Source: Firmicutes bacterium UBA6132
Lineage (GTDB): Bacteria; Bacillota_A; Clostridia; Tissierellales; Sedimentibacteraceae
NCBI GenBank assembly: GCA_002435835.1
Contig: DIVM01000135.1
Span: forward strand, 1 to 6,626
Length of the DNA: 6,626 nucleotides
Reading direction: 5' to 3'
The notes under the pieces are model-generated. The model was not told the DNA's origin and made no database searches. It saw only the letters and a list, made by a program, of their open reading frames with translations. The position numbers were made by a program, and so were the translations under genes. Shown one piece after another: positions 1 through 5,853 of this stretch. Each line of letters begins with the position of its first letter. Position 1 is the stretch's first letter.

Positions 1-228
1 AAAGAAAAGCATGGAATGAGATACACGCAATTACGAGGATTAGAAAAAGTAAAAATGCAGGTCATGCTTACTTTTACATGCATGAATTTAAAGAAATTAG
101 CAAGTTGGAAGAAGAAAAATGGGCTACTAAGCCCAAATTTTCGTCATTTTTTGATTGGAATGCTAAAAAATGCCCTAAGTTTTGAAAAAATAAATATGCG
201 TACTAAAAAAGCTGCTTTATCGTGTTAA
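1..228 (+). CDS. C-terminal end of an IS1182-like transposase (5' partial)
   Basis: The frame is open from base 1 and ends with TAA at 226-228, so this is the last 75 codons of a gene that begins outside the window. The peptide starts KEKHGMRYTQLRGLEKV and continues with a QVMLTFTCMNLKKLA segment. From memory this is the conserved C-terminus of DDE transposases of the IS1182 group, in which a 'RY..LRG..KV..Q..LTF...NLKKL' signature ends the catalytic domain. The remaining 35 or so residues are basic and not recognisable. The catalytic acidic residues lie upstream of the window. It is the only gene here on the plus strand and it converges on the minus-strand genes. The stop codon sits in the loop of a hairpin (208-240). 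Family assignment rests on motif memory, and the IS right end could not be fixed. An internal ATG at 16 would give 70 codons but is unlikely to be the real start. Confidence 0.7.
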   Translation, partial: KEKHGMRYTQLRGLEKVKMQVMLTFTCMNLKKLASWKKKNGLLSPNFRHFLIGMLKNALSFEKINMRTKKAALSC

Positions 229-240
229 TAAAGCAACTTT
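208..240 (-). terminator. Hairpin terminator for minus-strand transcripts
   Basis: Arms 208-220 and 228-240 pair over 13 positions with a 7-base loop. The one non-Watson-Crick position (C212/A236) becomes a G-U pair in minus-strand RNA, and the minus strand then runs into a T6 tract (complement of 205-210). It therefore fits best as the terminator of the leftward operon ending at 294. On the plus strand it overlaps the transposase stop codon. Confidence 0.6.
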
Positions 241-254
241 TAGTCTACAGTCTG

Positions 255-287
255 AGGATTATTATGCTTGTTCATAATAATCCTTTT
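255..287 (+). terminator. Perfect hairpin terminator behind the transposase
   Basis: The arms AGGATTATTATG (255-266) and CATAATAATCCT (273-284) are perfectly complementary over 12 bp with a 6-base loop. On the plus strand they are followed by TTTT (284-287). The minus side has no T-tract, so it most likely ends rightward transcripts from the IS before the converging metallo-hydrolase remnant. It could also be part of the IS terminal region. Confidence 0.55.
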
Positions 288-293
288 GCCATT

Positions 294-1340
294 TTAAACC
301 TCAAATATCTGTCCATCATTTAATACAACTACTCGATCCGAATACATATTAAATTCTTCAATATTAGTAAACTCATCAGCGCATTCTGTATGCATAGGTA
401 TAATTACTTTTGGATTTACCATTTTTATTACTTTTTTAATATTTTCTACATAAGCATGCCCGCTTGTATGTAAATGTTCTTTACGATAATTGCCTATAAA
501 ATTCACTATGCTTTCATCCTTATGCTTACCTTTCAAATAACCTTCCCACATAGAATATAAAATCATGGGATCCTCATCCTCAAATAAATTCAGAGCTTTC
601 TCAAACTTGTTATTATTAAAATTAGGATTTTTATTTACCCTGACCAACATAACAAAACCCTTTTCTCTCATTTTTTCGTAGTCAGCACCGTAGAAACCAT
701 CCTCACGTCTTAATTCTTTTTGTTTTCCCCATATATAAATATTTCTCTTAATCTTTCTTATGTATGCAGGTTTATATAAATCGTAATCATCCCCTTTATC
801 CTCCATTGCGATTTGCATAAGCTGTGCCTGATATTCATCGCATACAAATGCCTTATTGTTAGGCGTATTATGATAAAAATTCATAACACTATCTAAATTT
901 GTAGAGGACACTATTACAAAATTATACTTATTTTCTTTCCTATTTAAAATCTCATAGGCTTTCTTACCAAGCTCTTCTTCTGTTTTAATTTGGATTGTAG
1001 ACTCTGTAATTCTTGAAAGCATAGTACCTTCAGTTATTAAGATATCAACTTCATTTACAATATGTTGATTAATCATATTTTCCAAGCCTCCATTTGAACC
1101 AACTGCTCCATGCTCACGATAATCGCCTGTAAAAAGAATTCTTTTCCCATTTGACTCAATTAAAAACATGAAAGCATCAAGAGCAGAATGATCAACAACC
1201 ATAGGCTTTACCTTGATATCACCAAAACTCATCCATTCCCCAATTTGATATTCTTTCATTTCATTTATTATGGGTAAACCCTTAATCTCAGCTAAATTTT
1301 CAAAATCCTTAATTGAAAAAGAGTGTATAGAAACACACAA
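294..1340 (-). pseudogene. N-terminally truncated beta-CASP (RNase J-like) metallo-beta-lactamase-fold hydrolase
   Basis: The frame encodes 348 residues with the back half of a beta-CASP metallo-beta-lactamase nuclease: DHS at 50-52, TGDYREHG at 71-78 (the metal-binding Asp), TEGT at 103-106 (motif A), HTSGHA at 291-296 (motif B) and IIPMHTE at 313-319 (motif C). Family members, which act on RNA or DNA ends with two zinc ions, begin with about 95-100 further residues carrying the HxHxDH motif. These are absent here. The longest open frame starts at a TTG (1340) without a convincing ribosome binding site. Upstream in frame there is a TAA (about 1359-1361) and no family sequence. The 3' end looks complete. 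Lacking half of the metal site, the product should be inactive as a nuclease, so I call it a pseudogene; an expressed partial domain is less likely. It lies 151 bases downstream of the AAA+ gene and may be the damaged third gene of that operon. Confidence 0.75.
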
Positions 1341-1422
1341 AATAATCTTCCCGGGGAATTAATTACACCGAATTATTAATTTAAATTGAACCATTTTGAT
1401 TCCAAAACTTGGTCTTGTATAT

Positions 1423-1487
1423 TAAATATCACTAATCCATAATGCATACAACTAACTTTAAATATCATTTGTTAATCTATAATTCAT
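1423..1487. repeat. Degenerate direct repeat pair between the ATPase and the hydrolase remnant
   Basis: Two similar blocks lie at 1423-1447 and 1459-1487. Both begin TAAATATCA and end with AATC(C/T)ATAAT(G/T)CAT; the second has four extra bases in the middle. In AT-rich DNA this could be chance, but the two matching segments keep the same order. They lie immediately downstream of the ATPase stop codon. Confidence 0.35.
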
Positions 1488-1491
1488 CACA

Positions 1492-2616
1492 TCATATTTC
1501 AATAATATTTCTCGCTTTTAGTATCTCAAAATTAATAGCATCTTCGATATCATTTCTAAGCATACGCATGTTTTTATAATATCCGCCTCTAATCTTTTCA
1601 ATATAAAATCTTAAAACTTGATTTTCCAAAATAAACATCTTGTCTTCATCGTCAAGTTGAGCGAAAATTTCGTAATAATTTCTTTTAGCAATTTTAATTC
1701 GGTTTTCAATACTTATTGTATTAAATTTTATTATTTTGGAAAAACGTGAATAAATAGGTGTGCCCAAGTGCTTTTCCGCCTCTTTTTCTGTTGTATAATT
1801 AGTTGTGCAAATTATAACACAATTCTCCACATTTACAGAGTAGTTTGAATCTATGAAAATTCCTTCATCAAACATTTGATAAAATGCGTTATAAAAAGAT
1901 GAATGTACTTTATCAAATTCATCTAAAAGAACAACATTTGAGCTTCTTCGTATTAGTTCACGAGCAAGACTATTTTCGCCATGATCTGCACCAAAAATAA
2001 ATTGATATGCTGTATTTGTTTGTTGCATCGAAAATTGTACTCTAACCATTTCATTTCCAATATAATTGCTAATAAACTTAGCCGTTTCTGTTTTGCCAAC
2101 CCCAGATTCACCTAAAAAAAGAAGAGTCACGGGCTTTTTACGCTTATTATATTTAAGTGAATAAAGCGCTGACAAAATTTGATGTACAACATTGTCTTGA
2201 CCAATAACTGCCTCACTATAGTGAGTTGCTATCTCTTTTAAAGCCTCTATAGTTATAATGGGATATTCTGTTTTATATACATTTATTTTTTCAGGATATG
2301 TTCTACAAATATCAGTATAAATTTTCAATGGGGGATTGTTAAGCCAAAGGTTATGTATGCAAATATTTTGATGTTCTAAAACATTGTTTGAAAAACCAAG
2401 CAGTGCCCATTCTTTTAGTGACCCATAATCATCTGTGTATATTATTAAATTATTAACTTCTAGTGGAGAGCTGCTTTCACTTTTAATACCATCTATAGAT
2501 ATTTCTGTTTTTCCAATGTGATTGAGTACTTCTCCTATCGTAAAGAAGTTGTCCAATTTGCCTATTGAGTCATCAAACTTATGATCAGATCCCCAAAACA
2601 CCTTAATATTTTCCAT
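1492..2616 (-). CDS. Single-module AAA+ ATPase of ClpB-D2 type with an unrecognised N-terminal domain
   Basis: The protein has 374 residues. Residues 1-115 form a domain I do not recognise. From about 138 (VIGQDNVV, the usual lead-in of Clp/HSP100 modules) a complete AAA+ module follows: Walker A GESGVGKT at 169-176, Walker B VVLLDEFDK at 228-236 (D232, E233), sensor-1 TTN at 271-273, arginine finger in YSRF at 289-292 (R291), and a likely sensor-2 arginine near 351 (NMRML). It should bind and hydrolyse ATP as a ring. ClpA/B/X unfoldases carry an aromatic pore loop (GYVG type) just before Walker B; here the matching stretch reads FGADHGENSLARE, shorter and without the aromatic. Protein threading is therefore doubtful and a switch or assembly role more likely. 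There is one AAA module and no Clp N-domain or zinc finger. The ATG shares its A with the upstream TAA stop (TAATG), and GAGGAG lies just before it, so the two genes are translationally coupled. Confidence 0.88.
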   Translation of the reverse strand: MENIKVFWGSDHKFDDSIGKLDNFFTIGEVLNHIGKTEISIDGIKSESSSPLEVNNLIIYTDDYGSLKEWALLGFSNNVLEHQNICIHNLWLNNPPLKIYTDICRTYPEKINVYKTEYPIITIEALKEIATHYSEAVIGQDNVVHQILSALYSLKYNKRKKPVTLLFLGESGVGKTETAKFISNYIGNEMVRVQFSMQQTNTAYQFIFGADHGENSLARELIRRSSNVVLLDEFDKVHSSFYNAFYQMFDEGIFIDSNYSVNVENCVIICTTNYTTEKEAEKHLGTPIYSRFSKIIKFNTISIENRIKIAKRNYYEIFAQLDDEDKMFILENQVLRFYIEKIRGGYYKNMRMLRNDIEDAINFEILKARNIIEI

Positions 2617-3431
2617 TATCTCTCCTCAATCCCTGCAAGAACGACATCATAAACATCTACCTCTGTTATACCAACTTGGTTTGAAAGGCCGGAGTAATCA
2701 GCTCTTGATAAATTTTTTGTACCAAACTCAAATTCTCTTTCTATTTGCAACTTTGCTTTATCTGTTCTGCCTACATGAACTGCATAGTAAGTAAGCTGCA
2801 TTTTAGGCAAGTCAGACATTGTATAATTATTTCTAAAGGCAGAAATATTAAAGCGTAAAATAATCTCACGTTCTTCATAATTTGCTATAAATTCATAGTA
2901 TCCTCTTCCTTTATCAATAGCTTCTTCCATTTTAGTAATATCGAGATTAAAAGTAGTACCATCTGCATTATTAATAGGAATATCACCTTCTAACATTGAG
3001 AAAAAGGGAGCTGCCAGCATAAAAAAAGAAAATGAATTGGGTTCAGGATGCACTTTAAGCTGTGAAAAAATGCTTATACCTGAACATTTCTGGTTCTCTG
3101 GTTTTCTTTTTCCATCATTCTTTATTAGTTCCATAAAATCAGAAAGTAATGTGTTTTCTAAAATATTTTTAACTACTTTATCTCTTCTATAAGATGCGTC
3201 GACTTCTGCCTTAATATTAGCATTTAATGATACCCCACTTAAAAAACTAAATAACTTAGAAGCTCCTTTGGAGTCTGTATTAATACTTGCTTCTGCATTT
3301 GTTTCTCCTTTTGCTCCTGAGCTAACATTTGAAATAAATTCAGTAGTTTTCTTAAATTCACCTCCAGCAATTATTTGCAAAAAATCAGCTACAAAGCTTT
3401 CATCAAAGTATATTATTTTAATAAATTTCAT
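2616..3431 (-). CDS. DUF6414-like protein, partner of the AAA+ ATPase
   Basis: The protein has 271 residues and no signal peptide or clear membrane helix, so it is probably cytosolic. It opens with KIIYFDESFVADFLQI (about 5-20). A low-complexity Ser/Ala/Asn/Lys region follows (about 35-80), then a helical part KVVKNILENTLLSDF (85-99). The C-terminal half carries RGYYEF (176-181), ILRFNISAFRNNYTMSDL (191-208), LTYYAVHVG (213-221) and a closing VYDVVLAG (260-267). From memory this matches the DUF6414 family of Firmicutes, whose function is unknown; I cannot run the profile search. It is the first gene of the operon, and its TAA overlaps the ATPase ATG by one base, which implies a fixed ratio and probably a physical partnership. 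The ATG start is supported by a ribosome binding site AAGGGGGGG ten bases upstream and a promoter at 3494-3522. A role as sensor or adaptor for the ATPase is inference. Confidence 0.72.
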   Translation of the reverse strand: MKFIKIIYFDESFVADFLQIIAGGEFKKTTEFISNVSSGAKGETNAEASINTDSKGASKLFSFLSGVSLNANIKAEVDASYRRDKVVKNILENTLLSDFMELIKNDGKRKPENQKCSGISIFSQLKVHPEPNSFSFFMLAAPFFSMLEGDIPINNADGTTFNLDITKMEEAIDKGRGYYEFIANYEEREIILRFNISAFRNNYTMSDLPKMQLTYYAVHVGRTDKAKLQIEREFEFGTKNLSRADYSGLSNQVGITEVDVYDVVLAGIEER

Positions 3432-3441
3432 TGAAATTAGT

Positions 3442-3450
3442 CCCCCCCTT
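3442..3450 (-). promoter_or_regulatory. Ribosome binding site with a seven-G run
   Basis: On the minus strand AAGGGGGGG ends ten bases before the ATG at 3431. It is a strong Shine-Dalgarno match and supports this start. A run of seven G in such AT-rich DNA is notable, because homopolymer length changes here would alter translation of the whole two-gene unit. Confidence 0.6.
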
Positions 3451-3493
3451 AAAGATTTGTCTTCTTATATTTTACACCTTATTTAACAAATCA

Positions 3494-3522
3494 ATTATAC
3501 CATATTTCTCTAATAAACGACA
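3494..3522 (-). promoter_or_regulatory. Extended -10 sigma-A-type promoter of the DUF6414-AAA operon
   Basis: The minus strand carries a consensus TATAAT (3494-3499) preceded by TATGG (3500-3504), giving the TGn extended -10 element. With a 17-base spacer the -35 hexamer is TGTCGT (3517-3522), a poor match, as is usual for extended -10 promoters. The start would fall near 3487, leaving a leader of roughly 55 bases before the ATG at 3431. Confidence 0.65.
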
Positions 3523-3523
3523 T

Positions 3524-3555
3524 AAAAAAACTTGCTCAGATAATTCCTCAGCAAG
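3524..3555 (-). terminator. Rho-independent terminator insulating the DUF6414-AAA promoter
   Basis: CTTGCT (3531-3536) pairs with AGCAAG (3550-3555); one C/C mismatch and two further pairs extend the stem, leaving a 7-base loop. On the minus strand it is followed by T7 (complement of 3524-3530). It would stop leftward transcripts coming from the membrane-protein gene just before the operon promoter. Confidence 0.65.
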
Positions 3556-3585
3556 CGATAAGTAGTAATTAATTTAAATTAAAGG

Positions 3586-3616
3586 ACCAATTAGTTTCAT
3601 AAAAAGATTTCTTACA
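3586..3616 (-). pseudogene. Remnant copy of the 61-residue membrane-protein gene
   Basis: Bases 3586-3616 match 3922-3952, inside the intact small gene, at 28 of 31 positions. Read on the minus strand the remnant encodes VRNLFMKLIGP against VRNMFMKLIGA in the intact protein, in the same frame. It is bounded by an upstream in-frame TAA and ends in a TAA shortly after, with no start codon or ribosome binding site. The transmembrane parts on either side are gone. It most likely records a tandem duplication followed by decay. Confidence 0.6.
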
Positions 3617-3662
3617 CCATTACCTTTATAAAATTTTTATTAAATTTATTCTAACGTAAAGA

Positions 3663-3711
3663 AGACCATGGAAACATGTTAATTCTTCTGTTTCTATGGT
3701 CTGAATTTTTT
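3663..3711 (+). terminator. Strong hairpin with plus-strand T-tract
   Basis: Arms 3663-3676 and 3689-3702 pair at 14 of 14 positions, one of them a G-U in plus-strand RNA, around a 12-base loop. T6 follows at 3706-3711. In minus-strand RNA the wobble becomes an A-C mismatch and the tail is only TTCTTT. It therefore looks built for rightward transcripts, although no plus-strand gene precedes it. It could also serve the leftward membrane-protein gene weakly. Confidence 0.55.
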
Positions 3712-3831
3712 AATTTATCAGCAGATTAATAAAGCATATTTTATGACAATAACCCCTGATTTAAATTAATTATAAATATCATAACACAAACTAATATATG
3801 TATTTATTTATTGAGATAATTATGATAAAAA

Positions 3832-4017
3832 TCAGCTCAATCCAAGCATTGATCCTATAAACATAGTTAAAAATAAAGCCAATACTATTGTAGTTACAGG
3901 ACTAACAAGAATGAAATTTGCACCAATTAATTTCATAAACATATTTCTTACAGCTCTTACAATTTTCAAACTTATTAAAAAGATTATTATTGCACCTATT
4001 ACTGCTATTATCTCCAT
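3832..4017 (-). CDS. Small two-helix membrane protein, function unknown
   Basis: The protein has 61 residues. Two hydrophobic stretches (about 3-19 and 34-58) flank a short basic and amphipathic stretch, KIVRAVRNMFMKLIG (18-32), so a hairpin in the cytoplasmic membrane is likely. I do not recognise a family. The ATG at 4017 has an AGGGG ribosome binding site seven bases upstream. A decayed second copy of its central part lies about 340 bases downstream (3586-3616), which supports this being a real gene that was once duplicated. It stands alone, with gaps of nearly 200 bases upstream and 400 downstream. Small hydrophobic proteins of this size include toxins, peptide-like membrane modulators and subunits of larger complexes, but nothing here decides among them. 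Confidence 0.6.
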   Translation of the reverse strand: MEIIAVIGAIIIFLISLKIVRAVRNMFMKLIGANFILVSPVTTIVLALFLTMFIGSMLGLS

Positions 4018-4210
4018 TTTAAAACCCCTATTTTAATTTATTTTTGTAATTTATTATTTTGTGTTATTTATGGTTAATATTCCTTTGCATTTCTTTAAAC
4101 ATTAACGTTTTGTTTTATGCATTGCATCAATTACAACTTCTATTTCTTTTATATGTTTAGTTTTATCTTCCTACTTCATCATCCAATATATAAAATATTC
4201 TTTACAGATA
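4018..4210. other. Intergenic stretch with a possible decayed reading frame
   Basis: This 193-base AT-rich gap lies between the CFI-box gene and the membrane-protein gene. On the minus strand a short open stretch reads KEIEVVIDAMHKTKR and stops with TAA at about 4104-4106. It has an in-frame TAG upstream and no start or ribosome binding site. It may be the tail of a lost gene, or chance. I see no terminator behind the CFI-box gene. Confidence 0.3.
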
Positions 4211-5065
4211 CTATTTTTTATCTAAATAGCACACCCATCTATCCAGAATCATCTTAACAAAATGATTTATGCGAATTGATTCCTTCAATCTTCTTGCCGC
4301 TTTTGGGCTATATGTATAATATACTTCTATAAATATACGTCCAACTTTATATTTCATTAAAACATTATCTCTAAATCTTCTTAATATCAATACTTCAGGA
4401 GCTTCATAAGAACCGTAGACTGCTGTAGCAATATAGCAACCTTCTTTCTGTGAATTTTCCTTCTTCAAATTTTCATTATATGCTTTTCTATTTTCCTTTT
4501 GAATTTCTTTTTCTTCAATTTCACATTTCTTATTTTTTTCTATTAATTCTTTGGTTTTATTTTCGCTGTAGTGTAAATATTCTTCTAAAGAAATTATTTT
4601 TACACTGCCATCTTTCATCCCACCTTCACCCAATCGTAAATCATAACAAAAGCATTCTAATTCCTTTAAACCGTTATATCTATAATTAGGACGTAATGCG
4701 ACAGTTATTGTTCTTCCAGTTTTTAAATCCATTATATTTGTTGTCATATTTTGAACATCTTCTTTTGGAATCTTAATGTAAATTCCATGTGCATTTGAAT
4801 TATACTTTTTATTGTCCAATTCCGGAACTAATTTTATTACAATTAATGTTTTTCCATCTTCCAACCTAAATTCTTCCCTAATATCAGCAATAATTCCAGT
4901 AGTATAATAAATAAATCCACCAGATTCATAATATTCATAATCTTCATTTAAATTAATACATGCGTCCAGCCACTTACCAGATTTTAAATCAGCAACTTTT
5001 TTTATTGGATTTTGTTGCATATCTTTTATCAACTCGTCAATATAAAGACATTCACATTTAATCAT
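4211..5065 (-). CDS. CFI-box-CTERM domain protein with an unrecognised N-terminal domain
   Basis: The protein has 284 residues. The C-terminus from about 209 (GCYIATAVYGSYEAPEV, then LRRFRDNVL, VGRIFIEVYY and SP) matches the CFI-box-CTERM domain, a roughly 60-residue Cys-containing module attached to many unrelated bacterial N-terminal domains; its biochemical role is not known to me. Residues 165-207 are rich in Glu and Lys (KTKELIEKNKK to LKKENSQKE) and probably form a coiled-coil linker. Residues 20-145 alternate hydrophobic and polar residues (GGFIYYTTGIIADIREEF, KTLIVIKLVPEL, GRTITVALRP), which suggests a beta-rich fold I cannot name. There is no signal peptide. The ATG start has a good AAGGGG ribosome binding site nine bases upstream. 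The Mor-family gene lies 142 bases upstream on the same strand without a clear terminator between, so co-transcription is possible. Confidence 0.78.
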   Translation of the reverse strand: MIKCECLYIDELIKDMQQNPIKKVADLKSGKWLDACINLNEDYEYYESGGFIYYTTGIIADIREEFRLEDGKTLIVIKLVPELDNKKYNSNAHGIYIKIPKEDVQNMTTNIMDLKTGRTITVALRPNYRYNGLKELECFCYDLRLGEGGMKDGSVKIISLEEYLHYSENKTKELIEKNKKCEIEEKEIQKENRKAYNENLKKENSQKEGCYIATAVYGSYEAPEVLILRRFRDNVLMKYKVGRIFIEVYYTYSPKAARRLKESIRINHFVKMILDRWVCYLDKK

Positions 5066-5207
5066 TTTACTTATCCCCTTAGTTTGTAAAAATTTTAAAT
5101 TCTAATTCTATTTTGTTTACATATATAGTTTTTCTACAGCTCAGTGCATAGCGATTATGAAAATTATTACTAATACTTCTGCTTCATTTCATTTTTTCTT
5201 TTAAGGC

Positions 5208-5474
5208 TTATTTTTCGTTTAATATCCTTTGTATCTGAATTTCAGTAAGATTATATTTTCGTACTATTTCTTTTGAATTATAGCCGTTGTATTCTTCTTT
5301 TATTTTCATATTTCTCAATGTAGCTGTTACGTGGTCCAATTTATTTATATAAATTCTAGTGCCCCCGAAGTATTCACATAATAAAAGCAGGTTATCAATT
5401 CCTATTATTTTAGCAATTTCCCTGTTTTTTTCGTCCAAATCATTTAAAGATAGTTCTTTCATCCATTTATGCAA
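5208..5474 (-). CDS. Mor-family transcription activator (TTG start)
   Basis: The protein has 88 residues. An N-terminal helical segment ending in IAKIIGIDNLLLLCEYFGG (20-38) leads to the strand TRIYI (39-43), and a basic helix-turn-helix EEYNGYNSKEIVRKYNLTE (60-78) ends the protein. This is the layout of the Mor transcription activator family (phage Mu middle-operon regulator and its Firmicute relatives), which dimerises through the FGG-IYI part and binds DNA with the C-terminal helices. Such short members are common on clostridial mobile elements. The start is TTG at 5474: GGGGGTGA lies about six bases before it, while the first in-frame ATG (codon 5) is too far from that site. A promoter (TTGACG, 16 bases, TATAAA) lies just upstream. 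Its target promoters are unknown; the CFI-box gene downstream is the nearest candidate. Confidence 0.82.
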   Translation of the reverse strand: MHKWMKELSLNDLDEKNREIAKIIGIDNLLLLCEYFGGTRIYINKLDHVTATLRNMKIKEEYNGYNSKEIVRKYNLTEIQIQRILNEK

Positions 5475-5506
5475 TAAAAGTCACCCCCGAGTCAATTATA
5501 TATTTA

Positions 5507-5534
5507 TTTATATATTTTAAATTTTTTACGTCAA
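5507..5534 (-). promoter_or_regulatory. Sigma-A-type promoter of the Mor-family gene
   Basis: On the minus strand TTGACG (5529-5534) and TATAAA (5507-5512) are separated by 16 bases, which predicts a start near 5500 and a leader of about 25 bases ending in the GGGGGTGA ribosome binding site. A second TATAAT-like hexamer (5494-5499) lies downstream but has no matching -35. Confidence 0.55.
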
Positions 5535-5604
5535 AAGTGTTACCAACATACTTTGCCATAATTTATTTGTGCATAATATAACGATATTAAGATCTTTCTT
5601 TATA

Positions 5605-5640
5605 AAAATACCTAATCCCATTTTTGAGATTAGGTATTTT
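5605..5640 (-). terminator. Strong terminator of the RadC / 89-residue / 44-residue gene group
   Basis: AAAATACCTAATC (5605-5617) and its exact complement (5628-5640) form a 13-bp stem. One further position pairs as G-U only in minus-strand RNA, followed by a C-G pair. The minus strand then reads into T5. It lies 25 bases past the stop of the 44-residue gene. The plus strand also carries a broken T-tract after it, so it may work both ways. Confidence 0.75.
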
Positions 5641-5664
5641 ATATGTTTTTTTGTCCAGTCTTTA

Positions 5665-5799
5665 TTAATCAATGTCAATTATTGCTATCGGTATTATGTC
5701 AATATCCAGATTGGCTTCCTCAGGTGTGCTAATATTTAAATTTTCCATTAATCTTTCCTTACACTCCTCATTTAGGTCATTAAAATATATTTCAAACAT
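5665..5799 (-). CDS. Small acidic protein of 44 residues
   Basis: An ATG at 5799 preceded by GGAGG at eight bases spacing opens 44 codons ending in TAA. The peptide starts MFEIYFNDLNEECKERLMENL and ends LDIDIIPIAIIDID; it is strongly acidic and has no membrane segment. Short proteins with the pattern 'F..DL.EE...RL...NI..PEE.N.D...IPI' occur on clostridial plasmids and mobile elements, as far as I recall, without a known function. It starts 54 bases after the stop of the 89-residue gene and ends just before the terminator at 5605-5640, so it is probably the last gene of that operon. The good ribosome binding site, in-frame codon pattern and position make it a real gene despite its size. Confidence 0.75.
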   Translation of the reverse strand: MFEIYFNDLNEECKERLMENLNISTPEEANLDIDIIPIAIIDID

Positions 5800-5853
5800 T
5801 CTTCTTTCCTCCAATTTATTCTTATTTCAAACATAAAAATACCCCTAACCTTT

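Larger units (their letters stand above)
3555..3831. other. Non-coding stretch between the membrane protein and the DUF6414 operon
   Basis: This is the left-hand bulk of a 400-base gap (3432-3831). It holds a decayed copy of part of the membrane-protein gene (3586-3616) and a strong hairpin (3663-3702). Bases 3720-3831 are very AT-rich with stop codons in all frames, and I see no gene or RNA family there. Confidence 0.5.

Noticed and set aside
208..284. The hairpins read as a CRISPR or terminal repeat array
   Set aside because: The two stems differ in sequence and there are no regular spacers. Terminators explain them better.
3268..3486. 72-codon plus-strand open frame
   Set aside because: It lies opposite the DUF6414-like gene and its ribosome binding site and promoter. 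The peptide has no family features and there is no ribosome binding site.
3569..3582. Perfect 14-base palindrome TTAATTTAAATTAA as an operator
   Set aside because: Made only of A and T in very AT-rich DNA, and similar runs occur elsewhere in the window (near 1380 and 3760), so chance is enough.
4018..4210. Short minus-strand frame ending KEIEVVIDAMHKTKR as a gene
   Set aside because: There is an in-frame TAG just upstream and no start codon with a ribosome binding site; at most a remnant.
4450..4689. 79-codon plus-strand open frame rich in Phe and Leu
   Set aside because: It is the reverse strand of the Lys/Glu-rich linker of the CFI-box gene, which gives an artificial hydrophobic peptide.
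5541..5604. Possible small RNA or riboswitch upstream of the Mor-family promoter
   Set aside because: I found no paired elements or known aptamer motifs; the sequence is plain AT-rich spacer.
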